Assembly: GCF_010731775.1 (NCBI RefSeq)
Contig: NZ_AP022590.1
Coordinates: 2,976,001-3,040,000, forward strand
Origin: Mycobacterium mantenii
Lineage (GTDB): Bacteria > Actinomycetota > Actinomycetes > Mycobacteriales > Mycobacteriaceae
Direction: 5' to 3'
Length of the DNA stretch: 64,000 nucleotides
The notes under the pieces were generated by a model, which was not told the origin of the DNA, ran no database searches, and saw only the letters and a list, made by a program, of their open reading frames with translations. The translations under genes and the position numbers were made by a program. Below, piece by piece: positions 34,710-44,300 of this stretch (the stretch's first letter is position 1; every line of letters starts with the position of its first letter).

Positions 34710-35338
34710 CCGACCTGACGGCCGCCGCCCGGATCCGAGATGCGGCCATCGAGCAATTCGGCGACCACGGATTCGGCGTCGGACTTCGCACCATCGCCGA
34801 ATCGGCCGGCGTGAGTGCCGCGCTGGTGATCCACCACTTCGGCTCCAAGGAGGGCCTGCGCAAGGCCTGCGAGGAGTACATCGCCGAGACGATCCGCGAC
34901 AGCAAATCCGAGGCGCTGCAGTCCAACGACCCGGCCACGTGGTTCGCCCAGATGGCTGAGATCGAGGAGTACGCACCGCTGATGGCGTACCTGGTGCGCA
35001 GCATGCAGACCGGTGGGGACCTGGCGAACATGCTGTGGCGCAGGATGATCGACAACGCCGAGGAATACATGGAGGAGGGCGTTCGCGCCGGGAGGATCAA
35101 GCCCAGCCGCGACCCCAAGGCCAGGGCGCGCTACCTGGCGATCACCGGCGGCGGGGGCTTGCTGCTGTACATCCAGATGCACGAAACGCCAACGGATCTG
35201 CGTGCGGTGCTGCGTGATTATTCGCGCGACATGGTTTTGCCCGCACTCGAGGTCTACACCGCGGGACTACTGACCGACCGGACCATGTACGACGCGTTCC
35301 TGGCCGCCGAAGATCAAGGAGAATCTGATGCCGACTGA
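34700..35338 (+). CDS. TetR-family transcriptional repressor (Rv1219c-like)
   Basis: A 212-residue TetR repressor. The N-terminal helix-turn-helix is clear ([40 protein letters not shown]). The C-terminal ligand/dimer domain is specific to the Rv1219c group, which in M. tuberculosis is described as regulating the adjacent ABC exporter. It overlaps the ATPase gene by 11 bases, so it heads the operon TetR-ATPase-permease. The start codon sits inside a palindromic operator, suggesting tight autoregulation of a leaderless transcript. Confidence 0.92.
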   Translation: MRSADLTAAARIRDAAIEQFGDHGFGVGLRTIAESAGVSAALVIHHFGSKEGLRKACEEYIAETIRDSKSEALQSNDPATWFAQMAEIEEYAPLMAYLVRSMQTGGDLANMLWRRMIDNAEEYMEEGVRAGRIKPSRDPKARARYLAITGGGGLLLYIQMHETPTDLRAVLRDYSRDMVLPALEVYTAGLLTDRTMYDAFLAAEDQGESDAD

Positions 35339-36281
35339 AAACTCCGCTGGTTCTGCACCCATCGAGATCCGCGGTCTCAGAAAGAATTTCGGTGCGGTGC
35401 GGGCGCTGGACGGCCTGAACCTCACGGTGCAGCAAGGAGAAGTCCACGGGTTCCTCGGGCCCAACGGCGCCGGTAAGTCGACGACCATTCGCATCCTGCT
35501 CGGGCTGGTGAAGGCCGACGGCGGCAGTGTGCGCCTGCTTGGTGGCGACCCGTGGACCCAGGCGGTCGGCCTGCATCGCCAAATCGCCTACGTTCCAGGT
35601 GATGTGACGCTGTGGCCGTCCCTGACCGGTGGTGAGACCATCGACCTGCTGGCCCGCATGCGGGGTGGCATCGACAACAAGCGCCGTGCCGAGCTGATCG
35701 AGCGCTTCGACCTGGACCCGCATAAGAGGGCACGCACGTATTCGAAGGGCAACCGCCAGAAGGTCTCGCTGATTTCGGCGTTCTCGTCGCACGCCAGCCT
35801 GCTGCTCCTGGATGAGCCGAGCAGCGGCCTGGACCCTTTGATGGAGAACGTGTTTCAGCAATGCGTGGCGGAGGCCCGCGACCGGGGCGCGACGGTGTTG
35901 CTGTCCAGCCACATCCTGGCCGAAACGGAGGCGTTGTGCGGACGGGTGACGATTATCCGGGCCGGCAAGACCATCGAAAGCGGTTCGCTGGACTCCATGC
36001 GGCATCTGAGCCGCACCTCGATCAAGGCCGAAATCACCGGCGACCCCGGTGATCTCACGCGCATCAAAGGCGTCGAGGACGTCAGCGTCGAGGGCAACAC
36101 GCTGCGCGCCCAGGTCGACAGCGAAAGCCTGGGCGAGCTCATCCGCGTACTCGGCGATGCCGGAGTGCGCAGTCTCGTCAGCCAGCCGCCGACCCTCGAA
36201 GAGCTTTTCCTGCGCCACTATGACACCTCGGGCCGCGACGGCCGGCACGGACGCGGTGCGGAAAAGGTTTCACTGTCATGA
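35328..36281 (+). CDS. ABC exporter ATP-binding protein (Rv1218c-like)
   Basis: A 317-residue ATPase of the DrrA-like drug exporter class. Walker A is [10 protein letters not shown] (about 45-54), the signature is the variant [11 protein letters not shown], Walker B is [13 protein letters not shown], and the switch His is in [11 protein letters not shown]-terminal domain of about 90 residues follows. A GGAG ribosome-binding site precedes the ATG within the tetR end. It is partner of the permease immediately downstream (ATGA overlap). In M. tuberculosis the pair is linked to efflux of several chemically unrelated inhibitors. Confidence 0.93.
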   Translation: MPTENSAGSAPIEIRGLRKNFGAVRALDGLNLTVQQGEVHGFLGPNGAGKSTTIRILLGLVKADGGSVRLLGGDPWTQAVGLHRQIAYVPGDVTLWPSLTGGETIDLLARMRGGIDNKRRAELIERFDLDPHKRARTYSKGNRQKVSLISAFSSHASLLLLDEPSSGLDPLMENVFQQCVAEARDRGATVLLSSHILAETEALCGRVTIIRAGKTIESGSLDSMRHLSRTSIKAEITGDPGDLTRIKGVEDVSVEGNTLRAQVDSESLGELIRVLGDAGVRSLVSQPPTLEELFLRHYDTSGRDGRHGRGAEKVSLS

Positions 36282-37921
36282 GCACGACAACACTGGACCG
36301 ACCGTTCGCATCAGAATCACCTGTACCGCTTCGTAATTCGAACTTCGCCGGAACGCTCGCGATGCTGCGGCTCTACCTGCGCCGCGACCGGATCTCGATG
36401 CCGCTGTGGGTGCTGCTGCTGTCGGTGCCGCTGGCCACGGTGTACGTGGGGAGCATCGAGAAGGTCTACCCCACCGCGGCCGCCCGGGGCGGGTTCGCGG
36501 CTTCCATCATGGCCAGCCCGGCCCAGCGCGCCCTGTACGGCCAGGTATACAACGACAGCCTCGGCGCCGTGGGCATTTGGAAAGCCGGGATGTTTCACGT
36601 GCTGATCGCCGTGGCCGTCATCCTGACGGTGATTCGGCACACCCGCGCCGACGAGGAGAACGGGCGGACCGAGTTGGTGGGCTCTACCGCGATCGGCCGC
36701 TATGCCAGCCTGAGCGCGGCGCTGCTGCTGTCGTTCGGAGCGTCGATTGCCACCGGCGCGATCGGCGCGGCCGGCCTGTTGAGCACCGACGTCCCGGCCG
36801 CCGGGTCGCTGGCGTTCGCGGCGGCGCTGGCCTGCTCTGGCCTGGTGTTCACCGCCGTCGCCGCGGTGACCGCGCAGTTGTCGCCGAGCGCCCGCTTCGC
36901 CCGCGGCGCCGCGTTCGCCGTGCTGGGCGCAGCGTTCACCCTGCGTGCCGTCGGCGACGCCGGTGACGGCACGCTGTCGTGGCTCTCCCCGCTCGGCTGG
37001 TCGCTGCAGGTCAAACCCTATGCGGGCGATCACTGGTGGGTGCTGCTGCTGCATCTTGCGACGACGGTCCTGCTGACCGTGCTGGCGTATCGGTTGCTCG
37101 CCGGCCGCGACGTCGGCGCCGGGCTCGTCGCGGAGCGGCCCGGCCCCGCCAGCGCCGCCCCGGCGCTGGGTAGCGCCCTCGGGCTGGCGTGGCGGCTGGA
37201 CCGCGCCGCGCTGCTGCTGTGGACCGCGGGATTGTGCCTGTACGGCCTGCTGATCGGCAGCGTGGTGCACGGTATCGGCGACGAACTGGGCGGCAGCGGC
37301 GTGGCGCGCGACATCGTGGCGCGGATGGGCGGCACCAGCGCCCTCGAGGAGGCGTTCATCGCCGTCGCGTTCGCCATGATGGGCATGGCGGCCGCCGCGT
37401 TCGCCGTTTCGCTCACGCTGAGGTTGCACCAGGAGGAAGCGAGCCAGCGAGCCGAAACGGTGCTCGCCGGTGCTGTGTCCCGAACCCGTTGGCTGGCAAG
37501 TCATTTGGTGACCGCGCTGGCCGGATCCGCGGCGGCGATGCTGGCCAGCGGGGTGACCGCCGGTGTCGTCTACGGCGTCGCGGCCGGCGATCTCGGCGCC
37601 AAGCTGCCGATGGTCGTCGCAAGCGCGGCCGTCCAACTGCCCGCCGTCTGGCTGCTGTCGGCCGTGACGGTCTGCGTGTTCGGCGTCGCGCCGCGGCTGG
37701 CGCCGGTGGCCTGGGGTGTGTTGATCGGCTTCGTCGCCCTGTACCTGATCGGGTCGTTGGCCGGGTTTTCCCAGTGGTTGCTCGACCTGGAACCCTTCGC
37801 ACACATTCCGCGGATCGGCACCGATTTCACCGTCATACCACTGTTATGGCTACTGGCCCTGGACGTAGGGTTGATGATTCTGGGCGTGATGGCGTTTCGA
37901 CGCCGTGATCTTCGCTGCTAG
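36278..37921 (+). CDS. ABC exporter permease (Rv1217c-like)
   Basis: A 547-residue membrane protein with about 12 hydrophobic segments, the size and layout of the polyketide-antibiotic-exporter-type permeases that pair with a single ATPase. The N-terminal cytoplasmic part reads [20 protein letters not shown] before the first helix. Large extracytoplasmic loop regions lie after helix 1 ([20 protein letters not shown]), as usual for this family. ATG overlaps the ATPase stop (ATGA). Confidence 0.92.
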   Translation: MSTTTLDRPFASESPVPLRNSNFAGTLAMLRLYLRRDRISMPLWVLLLSVPLATVYVGSIEKVYPTAAARGGFAASIMASPAQRALYGQVYNDSLGAVGIWKAGMFHVLIAVAVILTVIRHTRADEENGRTELVGSTAIGRYASLSAALLLSFGASIATGAIGAAGLLSTDVPAAGSLAFAAALACSGLVFTAVAAVTAQLSPSARFARGAAFAVLGAAFTLRAVGDAGDGTLSWLSPLGWSLQVKPYAGDHWWVLLLHLATTVLLTVLAYRLLAGRDVGAGLVAERPGPASAAPALGSALGLAWRLDRAALLLWTAGLCLYGLLIGSVVHGIGDELGGSGVARDIVARMGGTSALEEAFIAVAFAMMGMAAAAFAVSLTLRLHQEEASQRAETVLAGAVSRTRWLASHLVTALAGSAAAMLASGVTAGVVYGVAAGDLGAKLPMVVASAAVQLPAVWLLSAVTVCVFGVAPRLAPVAWGVLIGFVALYLIGSLAGFSQWLLDLEPFAHIPRIGTDFTVIPLLWLLALDVGLMILGVMAFRRRDLRC

Positions 37922-37928
37922 GAGCGTG

Positions 37929-38606
37929 ATGAAAAAGACCGCGATCCAAGTGACAGCGACATCCGTCTGGGGCATCCTCTCCTGGATCCTGATCCTCCTG
38001 CTGCCGGCCGGCACGCTGCACTACTGGCGGGCGTGGCTGTTCATCGCCGTGTTCACGGTGGCGACGCTGGTCCCCACCATCTACCTGGCCCGCAACAATC
38101 CCGCAGCCCTGCAGCGCCGCATGCGCGCGGGCCCTCGGGCCGAACCCCGAAAGGCTCAGCAGTTCATCATCACCGGCTCGTTCGTGGGCCTGTTCGCGAC
38201 GATGGTGTTCAGCGCGTTCGATCACCGGTTCGGGTGGTCGTCGGTGCCGGCGTGGCTGTCGGTGCTCGGCGACGTGCTGGTGGGGACGGGGCTCGGAATC
38301 GCCATGCTGGTGATCACCCAGAACGGTTATGCCGCCGCCACGGTCAGGGTGGAAGAGGGCCAGACGGTCGTATCCGGTGGTCTCTATCGGTTCGTGCGCC
38401 ATCCGATGTATGTGGGAAATGTGATCATGATGATCGGTATCCCGCTGGCGCTCGGCTCTTACTGGGGACTGCTCTTCATCATCCCCGGCACCCTGCTGCT
38501 CACGCTGCGCATCCTCGACGAGGAAAAGCTGCTCAACCGGGAATTACCCGGGTACCGCGAATACGCCCAACGCGTGAGCTACCGGCTGGTGCCCTACATC
38601 TGGTAG
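37929..38606 (+). CDS. Isoprenylcysteine-methyltransferase-like membrane protein (Rv1216c-like)
   Basis: A 225-residue membrane protein of the ICMT/PEMT superfamily. Four to five helices precede the conserved cofactor region GGLYRFVRHPMYVGNVIMMI, followed by LRILDEEKLLNRELPGYREY and a short C-terminus (RVSYRLVPYIW). It probably transfers methyl from SAM to a lipid-soluble or membrane substrate, which is unknown. ATG 37929 is chosen because AGGAGCG lies just upstream. It follows the exporter permease by 7 bases and is probably in the same operon. Confidence 0.9.
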   Translation: MKKTAIQVTATSVWGILSWILILLLPAGTLHYWRAWLFIAVFTVATLVPTIYLARNNPAALQRRMRAGPRAEPRKAQQFIITGSFVGLFATMVFSAFDHRFGWSSVPAWLSVLGDVLVGTGLGIAMLVITQNGYAAATVRVEEGQTVVSGGLYRFVRHPMYVGNVIMMIGIPLALGSYWGLLFIIPGTLLLTLRILDEEKLLNRELPGYREYAQRVSYRLVPYIW

Positions 38607-38623
38607 CCGGCCGACCGGCCGCT

Positions 38624-38629
38624 TAGGGT
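38624..38629 (+). promoter_or_regulatory. Putative -10 element of the CocE/NonD gene
   Basis: TAGGGT lies 6 bases before an in-frame GTG at 38636 and directly abuts ATG 38630. The spacing argues that GTG 38636 is the true, leaderless start. Confidence 0.4.
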
Positions 38630-40330
38630 ATGGGCGTGGTGCACACTCGGCCACCGGCCCTGGACCGCCCGTGGCGGCGCCCCGGCGCGCTGCGGTACGC
38701 GTTGACCAGGATTCGCGGCGTCGCCAATCCGCCCGTCTCCGTCACCGACCCGCCCGCCGGCCTGCACGTCGAGCGTGACGTGGCCGTCGCCACCCGTGAC
38801 GGAACGCTGTTGCGGATCAACGTCTTTCGTGCAGGCGATGACGGGACGCGAACACCCCGGCCGGTCATCCTGTGCATTCACCCGTACGGCAAGGACAACC
38901 TGCCGACCCGACGCGGCAACAAGGCGACGTTCTCGAGGCAATACCGCCTGCTACGCCAGCCGCAACCGGTGGCCTTTTCGACCCTGACCGGTTGGGAGGC
39001 ACCGGATCCGGCATGGTGGACGGCGCACGGCTTTGTGGTCGTCAATGCCGACTCCCGCGGCTGCGGCCATTCGGACGGCACCGGAAACCTGTTGTCCCGC
39101 CAGGAAGCCGAGGACACCTACGACCTGGTGCAGTGGATCGCCAAACAGCCGTGGAGTGACGGCAATGTGGTCATGCTCGGGGTGTCCTACCTGGCGATCA
39201 GCCAGTACGCCGTGGCCGCCCTGCAGCCCCCGGCGCTGCGGGCGATCTGCCCGTGGGAAGGCTTCACCGACGCCTACCGCGACCTGATGTTTCTGGGTGG
39301 CGTTCACGAGACCGGGTTCAGCCGCTTGTGGTCGCGCAACCTGAGTCGCGACACCCGGCAGAGCTACGACCTCGCACGAATGCAGGACGAGCACCCGCTG
39401 CGCGACGAGTTCTGGCGCTCCGTGGCGCCCGACCTGTCGGCGATCAAGGTGCCCATGCTGGTCTGCGGGAGCTTCTCGGACAACAATCTGCACAGCCGCG
39501 GATCGATCCGTGCGTTCGTCCACAGCGGCTCCGGTCACGCCCGGCTGTACACCCACCGCGGCGGCAAGTGGACGACCTTCTACTCCGAAGCGGCGCTGAC
39601 CGAGCAGCTGAGGTTCTTCCGGGAGGTGCTGGACGGCGCCCCGGCTTCCCGCAGTGTGCGTCTGGAAGTACGCGAGGACCGCGACACCGTCACCGCGGTG
39701 CGCGAAGAAACCGAATGGCCGCTGGCCCACACGCGTTGGCGCCCAATGCATCTGGACGAAGCCGGCACGCTGACGCCCGACCAGCCCGAGACTACCGGCC
39801 ACATCGCATTCGAAACACATTCTAGCGCAGCGTCTTTCACCTGGACCATTCCCGAAGACGTCGAACTAACCGGCCCGATGGTGGCCCGGTTGTGGGTCGA
39901 GCTGAGTGGCTGTGACGACGCGAACCTGTTCGTCGGCGTGGAAAAGTGGCGCGGCGGGCGGTTCGTCGGCTTCGAGGGGTCCTACGGTTACGGGCGCGAT
40001 CGGGTGACCACCGGGTGGCAGCGCGTCGCGCTGCGCGCCCTGGAGCCCGAGCAGTCCCTGCCGGCCGAGCCCGTCATCACGGGCACCGATCCACGGCCAC
40101 TCTCGGCCGGCGAGTTGGCCCTGGTCGAGGTGGGGCTGGGTCCGTCGGCGACGTTGTTCCGCGCCGGCGAGCAGTTGCGGCTGGTGGTCGCCGGCCGGTG
40201 GTTGTCTCCGAGAAACCCTCTCACCGGACAGTTTCCGGCCGGGTACAAAGGCTCGCCACGCGGTCGCGTCATTCTGCACTGGGGCCCGCAGCGCGGGGCG
40301 CACCTGCTGATCCCGGAGATCCCGAGCTAG
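38630..40330 (+). CDS. CocE/NonD family (X-Pro dipeptidyl-peptidase S15) hydrolase
   Basis: A 566-residue serine hydrolase. The N-terminal alpha/beta-hydrolase domain has the nucleophile Ser in MLGVSYLAISQYA, an Asp in VCGSFSDNNLHSRGS and a His in LYTHRGGKW. The C-terminal jelly-roll domain typical of cocaine esterase and S15 peptidases follows (ELTGPMVARLWVELSGCDDA; AGEQLRLVVAGRW). The natural substrate, an ester or amide, is unknown. GTG 38636 is an alternative start. It resembles Rv1215c; the PE14 gene that follows in M. tuberculosis is absent here. Confidence 0.92.
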   Translation: MGVVHTRPPALDRPWRRPGALRYALTRIRGVANPPVSVTDPPAGLHVERDVAVATRDGTLLRINVFRAGDDGTRTPRPVILCIHPYGKDNLPTRRGNKATFSRQYRLLRQPQPVAFSTLTGWEAPDPAWWTAHGFVVVNADSRGCGHSDGTGNLLSRQEAEDTYDLVQWIAKQPWSDGNVVMLGVSYLAISQYAVAALQPPALRAICPWEGFTDAYRDLMFLGGVHETGFSRLWSRNLSRDTRQSYDLARMQDEHPLRDEFWRSVAPDLSAIKVPMLVCGSFSDNNLHSRGSIRAFVHSGSGHARLYTHRGGKWTTFYSEAALTEQLRFFREVLDGAPASRSVRLEVREDRDTVTAVREETEWPLAHTRWRPMHLDEAGTLTPDQPETTGHIAFETHSSAASFTWTIPEDVELTGPMVARLWVELSGCDDANLFVGVEKWRGGRFVGFEGSYGYGRDRVTTGWQRVALRALEPEQSLPAEPVITGTDPRPLSAGELALVEVGLGPSATLFRAGEQLRLVVAGRWLSPRNPLTGQFPAGYKGSPRGRVILHWGPQRGAHLLIPEIPS

Positions 40331-40380
40331 ACCGACGACGCAGCTCCTCAGCGCTCGGCTACCCGGACCGCATCGTCGCG

Positions 40381-41595
40381 CTAGATCCAGACGCCCTTGC
40401 CCACCGCGACCACACCGCCGCCGCTGATCGCGAAGCGCTCCCGGTCCTTTTCCAGATCGACCCCGACCATCTCGCCCGGTCCGACGACGACGTTCTTGTC
40501 CAGGATCGCGTGGCGCACCACCGCGCCGCGACCGACCCGGGCGCCGGGCATGATCACGCTGCCCTCCACGATCGCGCCGTCGTCGACCACCACGTTGGAC
40601 GACAGCACCGAGTTGCGCACCGAGGCCGCCGAGATGATGCTGCCCGCACCCACCACGGACTCCTGCGCGGAACCGCCGTTGACGAACTTGGCCGGCGCGA
40701 GGTTCTCCGACTCGCCGCGAATCGGCCAGCGCTTGTTGTACAGGTTGAACACCGGATGCACCGACACCAGGTCCATGTGCGCGTCGTAGAACGCGTCCAG
40801 CGTCCCCACGTCACGCCAGTAGGCCCGGTCACGATCGGTGGCGCCGGGCACCTCGTTGTCGTTGAAGTCGTACACCGCGGCCATCCCGTCATCGACCAGT
40901 CGCGGGATGATGTCACCGCCCATGTCGTGATCGGAGTGGTCGTCGTCGGCGTCCGCGCGGATCGCGTCGATGAGCACCTTGGTGGTGAAGATGTAATTGC
41001 CCATCGACACGAACGTCGCCTCGGGATCATCCGGGGTCCCCGGCGGATCCAGTGGCTTCTCCACGAACTCGCGGATGCGGCCCGACTCGTCGGAGTCGAT
41101 GCAGCCGAACGCGGTGGCTTCGCCGCGCGGCACCCGGATGCCGGCCACCGTCGCGCCGGCGCCACTGTCGATGTGGAACCGGACCATCTGCTCGGGGTCC
41201 ATCCGGTACACGTGATCGGCGCCGAAAACCACTATGTAGTCGGGGTCTTCGTCATAGATCAGATTCAGCGACTGGTAGATCGCGTCGGCCGAACCGGTGT
41301 ACCAGCGCGGGCCGAGGCGCTGCTGCGCGGGCACCGGCGTGATGTACTCACCGGCCAGGCCGGACAACCGCCAGTTCTGCGAAATGTGACGGTCGAGTGA
41401 ATGCGACTTGTACTGGGTGAGAACGCAGATCCTCAGATACCGGGCATTGACGAGGTTGGACAGCACGAAGTCGATCAGCCGATAGGCGCCGCCGAAGGGA
41501 ACAGCGGGCTTGGCGCGGTCCGCAGTCAGTGGATACAGCCGCTTGCCCTCACCGCCGGCCAGGACGATGCCCAGCACGTGTGGCGCTTCCCTCAT
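40381..41595 (-). CDS. glgC: Glucose-1-phosphate adenylyltransferase GlgC
   Basis: A 404-residue enzyme making ADP-glucose from ATP and glucose-1-phosphate for maltose-1-phosphate, glycogen and capsular glucan synthesis. The nucleotidyltransferase signature is [23 protein letters not shown] (19 of these residues are the pyrophosphorylase motif). [11 protein letters not shown] and the sugar-binding VEKPLDPP are present. The C-terminal half is a left-handed beta-helix with hexapeptide repeats ([20 protein letters not shown]). It is divergent from glgA, which consumes its product. Confidence 0.95.
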   Translation of the reverse strand: MREAPHVLGIVLAGGEGKRLYPLTADRAKPAVPFGGAYRLIDFVLSNLVNARYLRICVLTQYKSHSLDRHISQNWRLSGLAGEYITPVPAQQRLGPRWYTGSADAIYQSLNLIYDEDPDYIVVFGADHVYRMDPEQMVRFHIDSGAGATVAGIRVPRGEATAFGCIDSDESGRIREFVEKPLDPPGTPDDPEATFVSMGNYIFTTKVLIDAIRADADDDHSDHDMGGDIIPRLVDDGMAAVYDFNDNEVPGATDRDRAYWRDVGTLDAFYDAHMDLVSVHPVFNLYNKRWPIRGESENLAPAKFVNGGSAQESVVGAGSIISAASVRNSVLSSNVVVDDGAIVEGSVIMPGARVGRGAVVRHAILDKNVVVGPGEMVGVDLEKDRERFAISGGGVVAVGKGVWI

Positions 41596-41601
41596 GGTTC
41601 A

Positions 41602-41607
41602 AACCTA
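41602..41607 (-). promoter_or_regulatory. Putative -10 element of glgC
   Basis: TAGGTT on the minus strand, 6 bases before the glgC ATG at 41595. No ribosome-binding site is visible, so the mRNA is probably leaderless. Confidence 0.45.
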
Positions 41608-41750
41608 TCGGCCGTCGCGAAACGCTGCCAGAGGGACCGCGCTATTGGGGTGTTCTGTGCGGCTGTCCGTCAAGGTATTTGGCTGCGCACCCCGCAGAGA
41701 TCGCCCCCGACTGTGGCCAACCCGACTCGCGGCGGCCCTCGTCCGCAAAC

Positions 41751-41756
41751 TACCGT
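41751..41756 (+). promoter_or_regulatory. Putative -10 element of glgA
   Basis: TACCGT lies 6 bases before ATG 41763. There is no ribosome-binding site. It mirrors the glgC arrangement across the same 167-base divergent region. Confidence 0.45.
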
Positions 41757-41762
41757 GCGGGT

Positions 41763-42935
41763 ATGCGGGTGGCGATGATGACGCGGGAATACCCACCGGA
41801 GGTCTACGGCGGAGCGGGAGTACACGTCACCGAACTCGTCGCCCAGCTGCGGCGGCTGTGTGCGGTCGACGTGCATTGCATGGGCGCCCCGCGCCCGGGC
41901 GCCCAGGGAGTGCAGGTGCACCAGCCCGACCCGCGGCTGCAGGGCGCCAACGCGGCGATGTCGACCCTGTCCGCCGACCTGCTGATGGCCAACGCGGCAT
42001 CGGCGGCCAGCGTGGTGCATTCACACACCTGGTACTCCGGCATGGCCGGGCACCTGGCCGCGCTGCTCTACGGCGTCCCGCACGTCTTGACCGCCCATTC
42101 GCTCGAGCCGCTGCGCCCGTGGAAGGCCGAGCAACTCGGTGGCGGCTACCGGATCTCGAGCTGGGTCGAGCAGACCGCGGTGCTGGCCGCGGATGCCGTC
42201 ATCGCGGTCAGCTCCGCGATGCGCGAGGACGTCCTGCGCGTCTACCCCACACTGGATCCCAGCGTCGTGCACGTCATCCGCAACGGCGTCGACACCGGCG
42301 TCTGGTACCCGTCGGGGCCCGTGCAAACCGGATCGATGCTGACCGAACTCGGCGTCGATCCGGCCCGGCCCATCGTGGTGTTCGTGGGTCGGATCACGCG
42401 GCAGAAGGGGCTGGCGCACCTGGTGGCCGCCGCCCACCGGTTCAGCCCCGAGGCGCAGGTGGTGCTGTGTGCCGGCGCGCCCGACACCCCGGAGATTGCC
42501 GAACAGATCCGCGACGCCGTGGGCGCGCTGGCCCGCAGCCGCACGGGTGTGTTCTGGATCCGCGAGATGCTGCCCATCGGGGAGTTACGCGAAATCTTGT
42601 CGGCGGCATCGGTTTTCGTATGCCCGTCGGTGTACGAGCCGTTGGGCATCGTGAATCTGGAGGCGATGGCCTGCTCGGCCGCGGTGGTGGCCTCCGACGT
42701 CGGCGGCATCCCGGAGGTGGTCGCCGACGGGGTCACCGGCACGCTGGTGCATTACGACCCCGACAATGCGGGGGGATATCAGGCCGGACTGGCCGAAGCG
42801 GTCAACGAGCTGATCGCCGACCGCGGAAAAGCGCAGCGCTACGGCGAGGCAGGACGCCAGCGCTGCGTCGAGGAGTTCTCCTGGGCCCACGTCGCCGAGC
42901 AGACCTTGGAGATCTATCGGAAGGTGTGTGCGTAG
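41763..42935 (+). CDS. glgA: GT4 glycosyltransferase GlgA/GlgM (maltose-1-phosphate synthase)
   Basis: A 390-residue retaining GT-B glycosyltransferase. The annotated name is glycogen synthase, but the M. tuberculosis enzyme (Rv1212c) makes alpha-maltose-1-phosphate from ADP-glucose and glucose-1-phosphate, feeding GlgE. N-terminal MRVAMMTREYPPEVYGGAGV, the linker IAVSSAMREDVLRVYP, VFVGRITRQKGLAHL and the acidic active-site motif VCPSVYEPLGIVNLEAMAC are visible. ATG 41763 matches the family start and the -10 spacing; longer in-frame readings overlap glgC and are rejected. Confidence 0.94.
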   Translation: MRVAMMTREYPPEVYGGAGVHVTELVAQLRRLCAVDVHCMGAPRPGAQGVQVHQPDPRLQGANAAMSTLSADLLMANAASAASVVHSHTWYSGMAGHLAALLYGVPHVLTAHSLEPLRPWKAEQLGGGYRISSWVEQTAVLAADAVIAVSSAMREDVLRVYPTLDPSVVHVIRNGVDTGVWYPSGPVQTGSMLTELGVDPARPIVVFVGRITRQKGLAHLVAAAHRFSPEAQVVLCAGAPDTPEIAEQIRDAVGALARSRTGVFWIREMLPIGELREILSAASVFVCPSVYEPLGIVNLEAMACSAAVVASDVGGIPEVVADGVTGTLVHYDPDNAGGYQAGLAEAVNELIADRGKAQRYGEAGRQRCVEEFSWAHVAEQTLEIYRKVCA

Positions 42936-42937
42936 TC

Positions 42938-42957
42938 CCGCCGTCTTCATTCGGCGG
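42938..42957. terminator. Possible bidirectional stem-loop between glgA and the DUF3117 gene
   Basis: CCGCCG, an 8-base loop and CGGCGG form a 6-bp GC-rich hairpin in the 28-base convergent gap. No T-tract follows on either strand, so this is only a candidate terminator of the mycobacterial U-less kind. Confidence 0.35.
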
Positions 42958-42963
42958 CAAGCC

Positions 42964-43137
42964 CTAAGTGGAGCTTGTGACGCCCTTGAGTTCGTCACCA
43001 AGGGCAGCGGCCTCGTCTGGAGTCAGCTCGACGACCAGTCGACCGCCTCCTTCAAGTGGTACCCGCATCACGATGCCGCGCCCCTCCTTCGTCGCTTCCA
43101 GAGGACCGTCTCCGGTCCGGGGCTTCATCGCCGCCAT
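42964..43137 (-). CDS. DUF3117 micro-protein (Rv1211-like)
   Basis: A 57-residue cytoplasmic protein found across Actinobacteria. The reading MAAMKPRTGDGPLEATKEGR then GIVMRVPLEGGGRLVVEL is the whole DUF3117 domain. M. tuberculosis Rv1211 has been described as calmodulin-like, but no EF hand is apparent. ATG 43137 is chosen because GGAGGGA lies 9 bases upstream. The frame remains open upstream (MLGADQVRTGGPARIWREHS from 43197), and M. tuberculosis annotation, as I recall, uses that longer start. It is convergent with glgA. Confidence 0.88.
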   Translation of the reverse strand: MAAMKPRTGDGPLEATKEGRGIVMRVPLEGGGRLVVELTPDEAAALGDELKGVTSST

Positions 43138-43303
43138 CGAGTGCTCCCTCCAGATTCGAGCTGGCCCGCCCGTACGGACCTGGTCGGCGCCGAGCATGCC
43201 CCGCCAGCGAACTTCAAGCCATGCCCGGCATCGAACTGCGTTATCACCCCTCCATTGTTCCCTATCCAGGTCACCACTTGTACAAAGACCCACATGTGTG
43301 TGT

Positions 43304-43885
43304 TCAGCGGGCCGGCACGGGCACCCAGCAACCGCGAATATGGTCGTCGACCATCCCCGTTGCCTGCATCAGCGCATAGGCGGTGGTCGGTCCCACGAAG
43401 CGGAACCCGCGCCGCTTGAGGTCACGCGCCATAGCCTTCGATTCATCAGTGGCCGAGGGGATTTGGGATGCGTCGGCCGGCCGGGGCCGCGGCAACGGCG
43501 CAAACGACCACAGCAGGGCCGCCAGGTCCGCGGGCGTTCCCAGTTCAGCGGCGGCGCGCGCGTTGGCGATCGTCGCCTCAATCTTGGCGCGGTTGCGGAC
43601 GATTCCCTGATCCGCCATCAGCCGCCGCACGTCGGCGTCGGTATAACGGGCGACCTCGGTGATGTCGAAGCCGGCGAACGCGCGCCGGAAATTCTCCCGC
43701 TTCCGCAGGATGAGCAGCCACGACAGGCCACTTTGAAAGGCCTCCAGGCTCATCCGCTCGAACAACGCGACCCCGTCGCGCACCGGTTGGCCCCATTCCC
43801 GGTCGTGGTAGTCGCGGTAGAGCTCGAAATCGGGTCCGGGCCGCACGGTCGCCCAACCGCAGCGAACCAGCTCGTCTTCACTCAC
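43304..43885 (-). CDS. tagA: DNA-3-methyladenine glycosylase I
   Basis: A 193-residue base-excision repair enzyme removing 3-methyladenine. It has the Tag zinc site (Cys in VRCGWAT, His in YRDYHDREWG, and His/Cys in MVDDHIRGCW), the substrate Glu in HDREWG, and the helix-hairpin-helix core (LSWLLILRKRENFRRAFAGF). It is a full-length Tag protein. GTG start; its start overlaps the stop of the preceding DivIVA-like gene by 4 bases, so the two are coupled. Confidence 0.94.
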   Translation of the reverse strand: MSEDELVRCGWATVRPGPDFELYRDYHDREWGQPVRDGVALFERMSLEAFQSGLSWLLILRKRENFRRAFAGFDITEVARYTDADVRRLMADQGIVRNRAKIEATIANARAAAELGTPADLAALLWSFAPLPRPRPADASQIPSATDESKAMARDLKRRGFRFVGPTTAYALMQATGMVDDHIRGCWVPVPAR

Positions 43886-44241
43886 ACTGAGTCCTGACGA
43901 TCCTCGCCGTCGTCGGGTTCCCCGGATTCGCCCTCGGTCTCCTGCGCGGCGGCCGGCGAGGCGTGCACGGCGGCCAGCTGGCCGCGCAGCGCCTCGAGCT
44001 CGCGTGCGAGCCGGTCCAGCACCCAGTCCACTTCACTGGTTTTGTAACCGCGCAGGACCTGGGTGAACTTAACGGCGTCGACGTCGGAACCGGTCACCCC
44101 GAACGCGGGCAGCACCGTCGCCGTCGTGCCGCGGGGCAGGGGCGGCAGCTGTTCGCCGCGACCGAACAACAGGCTGGCCGCGCCGAACAGGACGATCGCC
44201 ACCAGCACCAGAACCACCAGGTACAGCAACACCAACGCCAC
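43882..44241 (-). CDS. DivIVA-domain membrane protein (Rv1209-like)
   Basis: A 119-residue protein. One N-terminal membrane helix (LLYLVVLVLVAIVLFGAASL), a short linker, then the DivIVA-type motif FTQVLRGYKTSEVDWVLDRL continuing as a coiled-coil helix (ARELEALRGQL), and an acidic Glu/Asp-rich tail. Proteins of this kind act at the cell pole or septum in Actinobacteria; its specific job is unknown. It lies 59 bases after gpgS and overlaps tagA. Confidence 0.85.
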   Translation of the reverse strand: MALVLLYLVVLVLVAIVLFGAASLLFGRGEQLPPLPRGTTATVLPAFGVTGSDVDAVKFTQVLRGYKTSEVDWVLDRLARELEALRGQLAAVHASPAAAQETEGESGEPDDGEDRQDSV

Positions 44242-44300
44242 GTGATCGATACTGCCTTATGCCGCCGACACGGCGACGGTCAGCGTGACCACCCCGGACC

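Noticed and set aside
36317..37804. 495-codon open frame on the minus strand inside the ABC permease
   Set aside because: Antisense to a membrane protein with proper helices; the frame is Gln/His/Arg-rich with no recognisable fold.
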